Assembly: GCA_028583605.1 (NCBI GenBank)
Contig: CM053331.1
Location: 9,470,857 to 9,534,856, forward strand
From: Dastarcus helophoroides
Lineage: Eukaryota > Arthropoda > Insecta > Coleoptera > Bothrideridae
Length of the DNA: 64,000 nt
Direction: 5' to 3'
Part shown: positions 24,165 through 33,440 of the stretch, one piece after another
Layout: every line of letters begins with the position of its first letter
How positions within the stretch are numbered: position 1 is the first letter of the stretch
Position numbers and translations under genes: made by a program
Notes under the pieces: model-generated
The model's database searches: none
Told to the model about the DNA's origin: nothing
The model's input: only the letters and a program-made list of their open reading frames with translations

Positions 24165-25320
24165 CTTATTCAAACGATCAAGCATGGTGGAGATGCACTG
24201 GTAGATGAACTTTACAGTCTTTTCAACAAAATAATAACACTCTAGAGAATCCTGGGTCAATGGAAAGAGAGTATCACAATCCCAATTTTCAAAAAAGGGA
24301 CTAAAACTGACCCGAAAAACTACTGTGGGATCAGTCTGCTATGTTTAACTCAGAAGCTCTTCACTAAGATAATCGCCGAGAAAGTTGCAGCTACTAGAAT
24401 AGAAGAAGAGCAACAAAGTTTCAGAGCAAACAGATCCACTATAGACGCCATATTCATACTACGTCAAATAATGGAAAAGTCGATTGAATTCAATAAACCA
24501 GCTTATATGTGTTTCGTGGACCCCACACAGGCCTTTGATAGAGTGATACTGCGAGATATAGTCCAACTGTTAACAAAACGAAAACTCGATAAAAAAAAAT
24601 CGTAAACATCATAAAAGAACTGAACACAGGCACCAAAACTTTTATAAAAGTGGGGAGTGACTGCAGAGACTACTGTTTAGATTCCAGCAAACAGCGAAAA
24701 GGTATAATATCACCATATCCAACCAGAAAACCCAATCGATGGTCATTGCAAAAGAACCCAGAAGATGCAAACTCGCAGTCTACGACAAAAGCGTTGAACA
24801 GGTCATGAACGTGAAGTATTTGGGCGTTAACATCACGAGCGAAAGATATCTCAAAGAAGAAACCCTAAACCAAGCAAATAAAGCAGCCGTCATATCTGGG
24901 CATCTAAAAGACATAATCTGGAAAAATAAGTGTTTGAGTACATATGAATATGTAAAACATGTGTCAGTTCAGTCATGACCTACGCAATCAAGACAACACA
25001 TGCACCAAACGCATACTGAGATCAGTTGAAATGAGAACACTAAGAACAATAACAGGAAACACACTCCGAAATCATAGAAGGAGCGAGGATATAAGGAATA
25101 CCTGTGACATCCAAGACGTAGTAAAATGGTCAAGAGAAAGAAGAAGAGAATGGAGGCACCACGTAAACTACATGGCAAGCGACCGCCTGCCGAAGGTAGC
25201 CCTAACTGAAAAACCCAACACCAAACGACCAGCAGGAAGACCACTGAAACGTTAGCAAGAGAGCTGGACATCCAGCTTACAGGAGCTTCTAAATTAAAGG
25301 AAAACAAGACAGTGTCCTGT
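24165..25320 (+). pseudogene. Broken RTE-like LINE, copy 2, with internal deletion
   Basis: Ordered RT fragments: GGDALVDELYSLFNKIITL, TIPIFKKGTKTDPKNY, FRANRSTIDAIFILRQIMEK, then MCFVDPTQAFDRV with the first catalytic Asp. The part that should hold the QGD and FADD motifs is missing between about 24660 and 24700, where the sequence jumps to the region before VKYLGVNITSE (24739-24978). 24959-25255 gives the C-terminal part with RSVEMRTLRTITG and AGRPLKR, where TAG replaces the following Trp codon of copy 1. Many stops and shifts. Same family as the 14.5 kb element but clearly diverged from it. Confidence 0.8.
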
Positions 25321-26352
25321 TACAAAGAAGAAGAAGAAGAAAAGGAGGAAGACAAAGAGAAAGAAGAAAAGGAACAGAAAGAAGAAGAGGAAAAGGAAGA
25401 GGAAGAGGAAGAGAAATAGAAAGAGAAAGAGAAAGAGAAAAAGAAAGAAAAAGAGAAAGAAAAAGAGAAAAAGGAAAAAAAGAGGAAGAAGAAGAGAAGA
25501 GAAAGAGGAAGAAGAAGAGGAAGAGAAAGAAGAAGAGGAAGAGATAGAAGAAGAGGAAGAGAAAGAGGAAGAGGAAGAGAAAGAGGAAGAGAAAGAGAAA
25601 GAGGAAGAGGCAGAGAAAGAGAAAGAATAAGAGAAAGAGAAAGAGGAAGAGGAAGAGAAAGAGGAAGAGGAAGAGGAAGAGGAAGAGGAAGAGGAAGAGG
25701 AAGAGGAAGAGGAAGAGGAAGAGGAAGAGGAAGAGGAAGAGGAAGAGGAAGAGGAAGGGAAATAGGAAGAGGAAGAGGAAGAGAAAGAGGAATAGGAAGA
25801 GGAAGAGAAAGAAGAAGAATAAGAGGAAGGGAAAGATGTAGAAAAAGAGGAAGAGGAAAAGGAAGAGAAAGAGGAAAAAGAAAAGGAAGAGGAAGAGAAA
25901 GAGAAAAAGGAAAAGGAAGAGGAAGAGGAAGAGGAAGAGGAAAAGGAAAAGGAAGAGGAAGAGGAAGAGGAAAAGGAAAAGAAAGAGAAAGAGAAAGAGA
26001 AAGAGGAAGAGGAAGAGGAAGAGGAAGAGGAAGAGGAAGAGAAAGAGAAAGAGAAAGAGAAAGAGAAAGAGAAAGAGAAAGAGAAAGAGAAAGAGAAAGA
26101 GAAAGAGAAAGAGAAAGAGAAAGAGAAAGAGAAAGAGAAAGAGGAAGAGGAAGAGGAAGAGAAGAGAAAGAGAAAGAGAAAGAGGAAGAGGAAGAGGAAG
26201 AGGAAGAGGAAGAGGAAGAGGAAGAGGAAGAGGAAGAGGAAGAGGAAGAGGAAGAGGAAGAGGAAGAGGAAGAGGAAGAAGAATGGGAAGAGGAAATGGA
26301 AGAGGAAGAGGTAGAGAAAGAAGAAGAAGAATAAAAAGAAAAAAGAAGAAGA
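25321..26352 (+). repeat. 1 kb nearly pure purine tract
   Basis: Begins as AAGAAGAAGAAG directly after the LINE's last bases and develops into domains of (GAGGAA)n, for example 25663-25755 and 26190-26277, and (GAGAAA)n, for example 26039-26142, with only scattered T or C. The 389-residue Leu/Phe frame on the minus strand is an artefact. It is a microsatellite that expanded from a LINE tail. Such polypurine-polypyrimidine DNA can form triplex structures. Confidence 0.95.
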
Positions 26353-26367
26353 TGAAATTATTAGCTT

Positions 26368-26545
26368 TATTTAAATTAGAATCAAGCCTATTTAAATTAG
26401 AAGCAAACTTATTGGAATTTAAAGCAAATTTGTTTAAACTGGAAGCAATTACAAGCAAATTTCTTTAAGAGAAAGGCCAAACTCTTTAAATTAAAAGCAA
26501 ATTTTTTAAAATCAACAGCATTATTATTTAAAGTTGCATTATTTG
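26368..26545 (+). repeat. 21-bp degenerate minisatellite
   Basis: About eight units with consensus near TTTAAATTAGAAGCAAATTTA, each 21 bases, with one interrupted unit near 26445-26465. Because 21 is three times seven, one frame spells a heptad-like LFKLEAN repeat for about four units. It abuts the end of the purine tract. No start or splice evidence supports translation. Confidence 0.75.
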
Positions 26546-27539
26546 ACACTTTTTTCATGCATATTTTAAGAATTTTGCTTGTGAATTTTAAGCTTTTTAT
26601 GTTGCTTATAACCCGGTCTCTAGAAAAACCTAATGTAAAAAAAATAAGAGAAAAGCAATTTCGATTAGCCACTGTCCAAAATTACAAAGAGTTCGCCTAA
26701 AATCCTTGGATAACGTAATTGCGTAAGCGAGACATAAATTCTAGAGTGCCACCACCACGCAATTTTTAGCATAGTATCAACATGGATACAATAATATGAT
26801 ACCAAGCCGCTTTGCAATAGATTTTTTAGCTGACAATATTGCATGGCTTATGCGATAAAGTTTAAATAACAGAGTTTTAGCCAAAGGCATCTAGGAGTAG
26901 TGAAGTTGCTTTATTGCCATTACTTCAATATATTTTCCTAACGGAATGAAACGTTTGGCGGCAATAAATTAAAACCTCTTGGAAAACACCCTTTTTCCTA
27001 TATCTTACCCTTACATGTTAAAAATCGTAAATTTGATATTGAATATCTCGGCTTCGGCTCAAACACGTTTCTTTTAATTTTTGCGGGTGTTTGGGTAACA
27101 ATGTTAGCAACATCTGACATAAAATTAGAGATAATCAGCAGAAAATCACGTGACCGGTGAACCACCTTAACGCTATTCTCGACTTTATCTGCCACATCTT
27201 ACCACAACAATTTTTGAAACGTAACAATTATTTGCCAATTTATCAATTAATAAAAGAATTATATTTTGAAATAAGATATAAACATTTTCTCATTAGCTAG
27301 AAATAACGAATGACGTGAATTTTAAACAAATCCAGCAGCAGCAAATGTCGTCTAATAGAATCAGCGGTTTGTAGAATCAGAAGTATAGAATCAAATGATT
27401 TGGGATGAAAAGAAAATATAACATATGATGGAATAATTTCCATTTGTAAGAATCAAGTTTTCGAATAATGGATTCAAAATCTTCCAGTGCGTTTATACTG
27501 GACACTTTATTGCGGACATTTCTCTCTGACATAAAATAT
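26546..27539. other. Unassigned DNA
   Basis: No repeats shared with the rest of the window were found. 26998-27195 (-) has a compositionally normal 65-codon frame without ATG or splice support. 27377-27655 (-) overlaps the LTR start and is not credible. Confidence 0.35.
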
Positions 27540-27913
27540 TGTAACAAAATATAATTAAAAATTTTAATTGGGAATATTCTAGAAAATTTGATAAGGGCGA
27601 GCGGCCGCGATAATAAATCAAGATAAGCAAATAAGCGCTCCAGACATTTCGGCAAACGATAAGCCTTATATGCGGGATTCTTCTAGAACCCGAGACAGGA
27701 TCTATATATAGGGGGTCCGGTTGGCTTTCTCTCAGTCAAGTCAGTCAGTTGGTCAGTGTAGTTGGTTAGTTAGTTGGTTGTTAGAAGTCAATGAATAAAA
27801 TAGTTAATTCAATAGTGTTAGTGAATTACAATGGTTGTGTTTCGAGTTTAATTTAGAATTAAAGTGGGTAAAATTCACGGCGTATTATTCATTCGAACCG
27901 ATAACGCGCAACA
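27540..27913 (+). mobile_element. Solo LTR, gypsy-like, 374 bp, plus orientation
   Basis: Starts TGTAACAAAATATAATT, ends AACGCGCAACA, flanked by ATAT on both sides (27536-27539 and 27914-27917). It is exactly as long as the reverse-oriented LTR at 4073-4446 and matches it in order: GATAAGGGCGAGCGG/CCGCGATAA, CCAGACATTTCGG, ACGATAAGCCTTAT, TTCTAGAACC, then CAGTCAGTTGGTCAGTG. TATATATAGGG near 27702 and AATAAAATAG near 27794 are a plausible promoter and polyadenylation pair. No gag-pol sequence adjoins it. Confidence 0.88.
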
Positions 27914-28539
27914 ATATATTTTTTCTTTGAAGTAAGTGTCACTTATCCTGAGATAAGTTTCGGGTAGCTTCTCTCCGCATATTTGACACTTACGTCAGAG
28001 AGAACTGTCTGGAATAAAGGGTCTAATCCAAACGCACTCTTAGAGTTTAATAGATTAATGACTAATTCATAATGTCCTAAGATGCTTTTTAATTTTTGTA
28101 AAATTTCTAATCTTTATCAAACTTAATATAATACGTTTGATGAAAATTCAATCACAATGGATAAACTGGGCTACTGGGCATAAATAGCAAGCAGGAGATT
28201 ATTGCTTTATCGGGCAGAACTTCAAGTATGTTCCGCTGGGTAAATTCGATTAGACAAAAAAGAGACGAATTTTAAAATAATGCATAGTGTTTACTCGGTT
28301 CTTATTTATTAAAAGTAAGATAGAAGTAAACGTCGAAAGTGGTTAAACTTTAAATTTCGCTTTATAGAATCATCGGTTGTTAAAATCAATATTTTCTGAA
28401 ACAAATTGATTCTATTAAGTGGTGCTTAGTATAAAATGAGCCAGTTTGGTAGCATAGGTAGTCTACGACGAACCGTCTGCTTTAATTTTTTAACATAAAT
28501 CTGCTTTTTACCGAGAACCATTTTCTAGGAATCTCTTTT
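27914..28539. other. Unassigned DNA
   Basis: Moderately AT-rich, no lasting frame and no internal match noticed. A short inverted pair, AAGTGTCACTTATC near 27935 and GACACTTACGTC near 27985, lies just after the LTR. Confidence 0.3.
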
Positions 28540-28617
28540 CAGCAATTTTCTTCAGAATTGGTTCAGTGGTTAAGCTGTGAAAAGGTAGTAAAGAGACGAA
28601 CACATCTGGCTTTACAT
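28540..28617 (+). mobile_element. 3' end of an RTE/SINE-type retroposon
   Basis: GGTTCAGTGGTTAAGCTGTG followed by AAAAGGTAGTAAAGAGACGA and ACACATC resembles the conserved tail of common insect retroposons (...GACAGACACACTTTCGCATTTATAAT). The reverse-complement piece at 40797-40860 carries the next part of the same tail. Recognition is from memory of the family. Confidence 0.5.
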
Positions 28618-29202
28618 TTTCTTAAGGACAAGCATTGACGTAGCTTACCTTATAGAGCTCACTGCCCAACCTAGAAATATCGAGACATATTCTTTGCCTT
28701 CCTAAGATCAAATAGTAGCCACGGTAATGAGGATAAGGATAGTAATACTAATTATGATAAAACAAATCAGTTCGGTATTTTTATAAACAACACTGAAACG
28801 GCTACTCATTCTTGTCATTAGTATGGATTTCTTTTACAGGAAAATAACATGAAAATATACTGATCTAATATTTGAACCAAGTAGCTACACAGAGTTAATA
28901 AAAGAAACCCTCATTTGGCGTTGAATTATAAATGTAGTCAGGGATTTGTCGAATGCCTTCAATTAATATCCTAAATATCTTAATACGCCAAACACGTACA
29001 GGGTTTATTATTTCGAAACGCCCTCTGATGCAGGAAGGAAATACGGGCTTTGTGCTGAGCAAATGGGATGTTTAGTAAACAAAGAATTGGATAATTTTCT
29101 CGTTGGATTTGAAAGCGGACGGTGTATTTTGCAAGATGTCTTTCTTACAATTTCCTTATAATTAACACATAAGACACGACAGCGTACTTAATGTTAATTT
29201 AT
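28618..29202. other. Unassigned DNA
   Basis: No gene seen. TACAGGGTTTATTATTTCG at 28997 looks like a possible end of a TA-inserting transposon, without a partner. Confidence 0.3.
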
Positions 29203-29345
29203 ACAGGGTGTCCCACACTTATCACTAGAGAGCGGATTATATGCACATCTTTTTTAATAAAACATGCGCATATTATATGCAGATTTAAAAAAAAAATGTA
29301 TTGTAATTACTATTATATGCATATTAATATGCATTATATGCGCCA
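29203..29345 (+). repeat. Transposon end plus ATATGC-rich repeat head
   Basis: TA then CAGGGTGTCCCACACTTATC (29204-29223) is a typical Tc1/mariner-group terminus. It runs directly into CTAGAGAGCGGATTATATGC, the head motif also found at 30959, 57913 and, reversed, 33428. The next 100 bases are rich in ATATGCAT words. Probably one element inserted at or truncating the other. Confidence 0.45.
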
Positions 29346-29484
29346 TAAATCCAAACAATTTGTGTTAAATGTAAAACAAATATTTAATGACTGTTTAAAA
29401 AAAGCTATGTTACTATCCAATGTTAATTCATTGCTATAAATCAGAAGTATTGACATTTTACTTTCATATAATAATTGAATCGAT

Positions 29485-29700
29485 GAGATTAAGAACAGCA
29501 CAAGTCCAAAATTTCACACACAATACAAAGCTGGATCGAATTAGTAGAAGAACTGTAGTAAGACCACCTTGTTAATGCCCCTTCCAGAGTTTGTCGTACT
29601 GCGTTGAGTGTAAGAACAGGACAAGTTCTCAGGATTTACACTCTTCTTATCCTCAACATATGGCGTTTTGGCGTTTTGGTATGATTTTTGATCAGGCTCA
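29485..29700 (+). repeat. Dispersed TIR repeat, AACAGTACAAGTCC family, copy 1
   Basis: Starts GAGATTAAGAACAGCACAAG and shares GCCCCTTCCAGAGTTTGTCG, TCAACATATGGCG and GATCAGGCTCAG with the reverse-oriented copy at 36630-36893. The LINE that follows begins exactly where this similarity ends. Confidence 0.65.
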
Positions 29701-30400
29701 GTTGCTTTGGACGGTAAAATTCTTCCAATGGGATCTAATGTATCTATCCTAGGAGTGATTGCGAGCACAAACTTCTCGTGGGACGATCATGTGCGCGCCA
29801 TTACTAAATCCGCCTCTCAAAAGCTAGGCTTTCTTTTTAGAGCTAAAAAGTACTTCACATCTCATCAGCTATTAACACTACACAAAGCTCAAGTTAGGCC
29901 AACACTAGAATACTGTTCTCATGTTTGGAGTTCAGCCCGAAAACACACTTTAGCTCTCTTGGATTCAATTCAAAGAAGAGCGATTCGCCTAATTGATGAC
30001 GAGGTCTGATCGATTCTCTTGAAACACTAGAGCACAGGCGTATGGTTAATGACTTGTCTCTTTTCTACAAGTACTATCATGGAAGATGCTCGCAGGAACT
30101 AATAGGATTGATCTTCCCAAGAGCAAGATTCTTGAGGCGTACTAGACAGTCGGAGACAGCAAATTCCTGTGCAGTCCAGCTTGACATAGTGAGGACTTCT
30201 GTTTTCGGAGACTCTTTTTTCTATAGAACTTTCAAGTTATGGAACTTGTTACCGAAAGGAATTTTCTCCAAAAATTTCAATTTATCCTTGTTTAAGAAGG
30301 CGGTTCATCGCCATCTATCCTTGTTTTCGCATCCTACTCGCAGTGCTTTGAACGCATAAAGGGGTTACCCTTTGCGAGTGGATTAAACTTAAAAAAAATA
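29701..30400 (+). pseudogene. Jockey/CR1-like LINE, 3' part of the polymerase gene, copy 1
   Basis: Two frames join with a one-base shift near 30003. The first covers the region after RT: SILGVIASTNFSWDDHVRAI, then SQKLGFLFRAKKYFTSHQLL, RPTLEYCSHVW, IQRRAIRLIDD. The second gives SLETLEHRRMVNDLSLFYKY, then FKLWNLLPKGIF and ends at TAA 30357-30359. This is the usual C-terminal layout of Jockey/CR1-type LINEs, which lack RNase H. Endonuclease and RT catalytic motifs are missing (5' truncation). The 3' UTR GGGGTTACCCTTTGCGAGTG leads into an A-rich tail. A second copy is at 60115-60900 and an isolated 3' end at 32830-32888. Confidence 0.88.
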
Positions 30401-30439
30401 ATTAGAAGATGTAAACCTTTAGATATACTTTTTAGATAA

Positions 30440-30955
30440 ATATAAGTCAGTGATTAAAAATTCCAGAAAAAAACCACTTTTTTCAAAATTTCCGCTTTTT
30501 CTAAAATGTTTGACATGTTTTAAAATCTTCCACTTTATCCAAAATTTCGATACTTTTAAAAATTTTCAACATTCCGACTTTTATGAGAACTTTAACCCTT
30601 TTGACGACTTTTTTAAAATTTTAAATTTAAAAAATTTCAAATATTTTCGGCAACTTGATAATGAAAAGTTTCGATAAAGTAAATGGTTTTAAAGGTCGGA
30701 TTTTTTAAAATTTCTTCTTTATTTCAAAAATAAACTTCTTTTTTAAATCTTTTTTAAAGCCTTTCTTCAAAATTTTAACTTCTTTTTAAGAATTTTTACC
30801 TTTTTTGAAAATGACTATTTTTAAGTTTTGACTTCCGAAAATTTATATTTTTTTGAAAATAACGTCTACCAAATTTTGATTTTTTTTAGAAAATTCAGGT
30901 CCTTTGGGAATTTTGAATTTTTAAAAAATTTTCATTTTTTGAATATATGTTATTA
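30440..30955 (+). repeat. T-rich oligomeric block
   Basis: TTTTTCAAAATTTCCGC and TTTTTGAAAATGAC style units, no gene. It lies between the LINE and the reverse copy of the long element. Confidence 0.55.
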
Positions 30956-30959
30956 ATAC

Positions 30960-33428
30960 TAGAGGCCGGATTAAATGCAACATAAAAAGCTTAAAATGTG
31001 CATGCAAATATGCAAGCAGAATGCTTAACCATGCACTAAAAGAGTTAAAATATGCAACTTTAAGTAATAATGCTGTTAATTATTATTTTAGGAAAACATC
31101 ATGGGAACTGAAAAAAAATTATTGAATGAAAATGTCGAAAAGTAAACGTTGGAGATTAAAGTCGAATTTCGGAAAAATACCCATTTTAGGAGAAAATATC
31201 GAAATTTTGGGAATAAGTTAAATTTTTAGGAGAAAGTCTAATCGAAAGTTTAAAAAAATAAACCTAAATTCGAAGACAAGGTGACATTTCGAGAAAAACG
31301 GTCGAAATTTCGACGGTCGACGGTCGAAATTTTTCAAAGAAAGTCAATTTTAAGAAAAAGTCGACTTTTGCAATAAAATGGAAATTTGGAAACGAATGAA
31401 ATAAAGCGAGAATCCAGAAAAATACACATTTCCAGCAAAAACACGAAACATCAAGAAAACAATGAAAATTTTCCACAGAAAGTTAATTGGTCAAATTTTG
31501 AGAATAGTTGTCTTTAAAACGACGAATTTCAAAGAATAAAAAACTGAAATTTTGAGAAAGAAAATTTGAGATAAAAGTAGAAATTTCGAAAAGGCGATTT
31601 TGGGTTAAATGTCGAAATTTTGAAAAAAAGAAAAAGTTGTCATTTTCAGAAATCTTAAATACCTGATGTTAAAATCAATATGAAAATTTTGAGAAAAAGG
31701 CAAATTTTAAGCAAATAGTCAAAATAACTGAAAGTTTTATTTCCAGCATGTAGACAATCGAATTAAAATTTTGCGTAAAAAGTCAAATTTTAAGGACAGA
31801 CGTTTATGAAAAAAAAAAATAATAACAATTTGATAAATCTTAAAAGTTGAGAAAAAGATGAATTTCGACGAATACAATTAAAATTTCTTACAACAAACAA
31901 AAATGAATTTTAAAAAAATTCGAGAAAAAGTTATTCAAGAAAAAAAGTCGAAATTTCAAGGAAAAAGTCGAAACCTAATAAAAATAAAAAAATGTCAGCT
32001 CTGAAAAAAAGTTAAAATTTTCCAGTTGAGTATTTATTTTTCTTGACTGCTTTAGTCAGAGGGAGACAAATGACTTAGCATGTCGTCAGAAAATATCCAA
32101 TATTGAGATAAACGCCAACATTTTGAGAAACAAGTTGGAATTTTGAGAAAATTGGATTTAAAAAAAAACTTGAAAACATTAAAATTTACAGAGAACGTTT
32201 TCCAGAAACTTTGTCCTTTTAGAAAAAAGAATTTCCAAGAAGATGGTTTTCAAAATTTCCAACTTTATATCAAAAGATCGTCCAAATTTTCAGGAAAAGG
32301 CAAATTTTGATAAAAATTTGGAAATTTTTAGAAATTAAGTGAAAATTCCCAAATGAGGTCGAATTTTGAAAAATGAAAATTTTGAAGAAAAATAAAACTA
32401 AAAATGCTAAGATAAAAAATAAGCAAACAGTCAAAATATCTGAAAGTTCTGATTCCACCAAGTAGACGATTTTAAGAGGAATTAGTATTAAAAAAAATGG
32501 CGAAAAATCTTAAAATTAATAAATTTTTTTTGGGAAAAAGTCAAATTAAAAAAAAAGAGATTAGATTTTGCTAAGAAAACAAATCAAATTTTGATAATAA
32601 ATTTAAAATTAAAAAGACAAATGTTGCGAAAAAAGAAGAATTTTGAGAAAAAAAGTCAATACTTTGATTGAATTTCAAAATTTCAAAGAAACCAAAACCA
32701 CGAATTATGAAGAAAAAATGGTAATTTCTGAAAAGTTTACTTGGTATACTATAATTTTGAGTTTGACTGTTTTATCCAAGGAGAATAAATGCCCGACCCA
32801 GCACCTATATTAATTTTAATGTATTCTTTTTTTTTAAGTTAAATTCACTCGCAAAGGGCAACCTCATTATGCCCTGCGAGTAGAATTATTAACTTTTTGT
32901 TTTGTAGGAAGAAACCACAGCATTTGGGACCAGTCCGCAGGTTACGTACTTACCCAACTCGTTCATTTGATTGGTTCTTTAATTGCTAGGTACTAAAATG
33001 AGATTTGATCTTTTTTTTTTCAGCAAAGATTATAATTCTGCTAAACTATATGCTAAAGACCAATACTTTAGACTTTGTGGTTTTGTTCCTTTTTGCAAAA
33101 GTCTCAAAAGACACTACGTTTCAGAGCCTGGAAATATTTTCAAATTTTACTTCAAGTATGTGAAGTTCATTTGGCCAATTTTATTCATTAACTGAATAGA
33201 TTTAGTTTCACCCATCGAAAAATATTGTAAATATGGCGAAAATATGCATTATCATTAGATTTTAGGTAAAATATGCAATAACCGATAAAAATGTGATAAC
33301 GAAGGCTTCCAGGGCCAGGGTCAGTACATGATATGGACCGTGTCCAATCCCGGAAGAAGTATATCCTGAACCGATAAAAATGGATTGAATATGCATTTGT
33401 ATATACAAATCGCATAATTAGTTCTCTA
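30960..33428 (-). repeat. Long AT-rich dispersed element, copy B, reverse orientation
   Basis: The two ends are similar inverted motifs: TAGAGGCCGGATTAAATGCA at 30960 and, reading back from 33428, TAGAGAACTAATTATGCG. Inside, reading on the minus strand: head similar to 58240-58275 (GACTGTTTTATCCAAGGAG, 32785-32765), landmark CTCCCTCTGACTAAAGCAGT then CAAGAAAAATAAATACTCAA (32066-32010), and two copies of the landmark GAATCAGAACTTTCAGATAT (32468-32421 and 31755-31710). It is therefore a reversed copy of 57913-60110. No matching target duplication was found at the ends. No coding capacity. Confidence 0.6.
32830..32888 (-). mobile_element. Tiny 3'-end fragment of the Jockey/CR1-like LINE
   Basis: On the minus strand CTACTCGCAGGGCATAATGA then GGTTGCCCTTTGCGAGTG and AACTTAAAAAAAAA match the 3' UTR and tail at 30330-30395. 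Only about 60 bp are present, and they interrupt the long repeat (compare 58170-58200, where the sequence is uninterrupted). A very short 5'-truncated insertion is the simplest reading. Confidence 0.7.
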
Positions 33429-33440
33429 CTCATCGTACAT

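Noticed and set aside
25289..26458. 389-residue minus-strand frame rich in Leu and Phe
   Set aside because: It is the translation of a polypurine microsatellite; no start context, domain or normal codon use.
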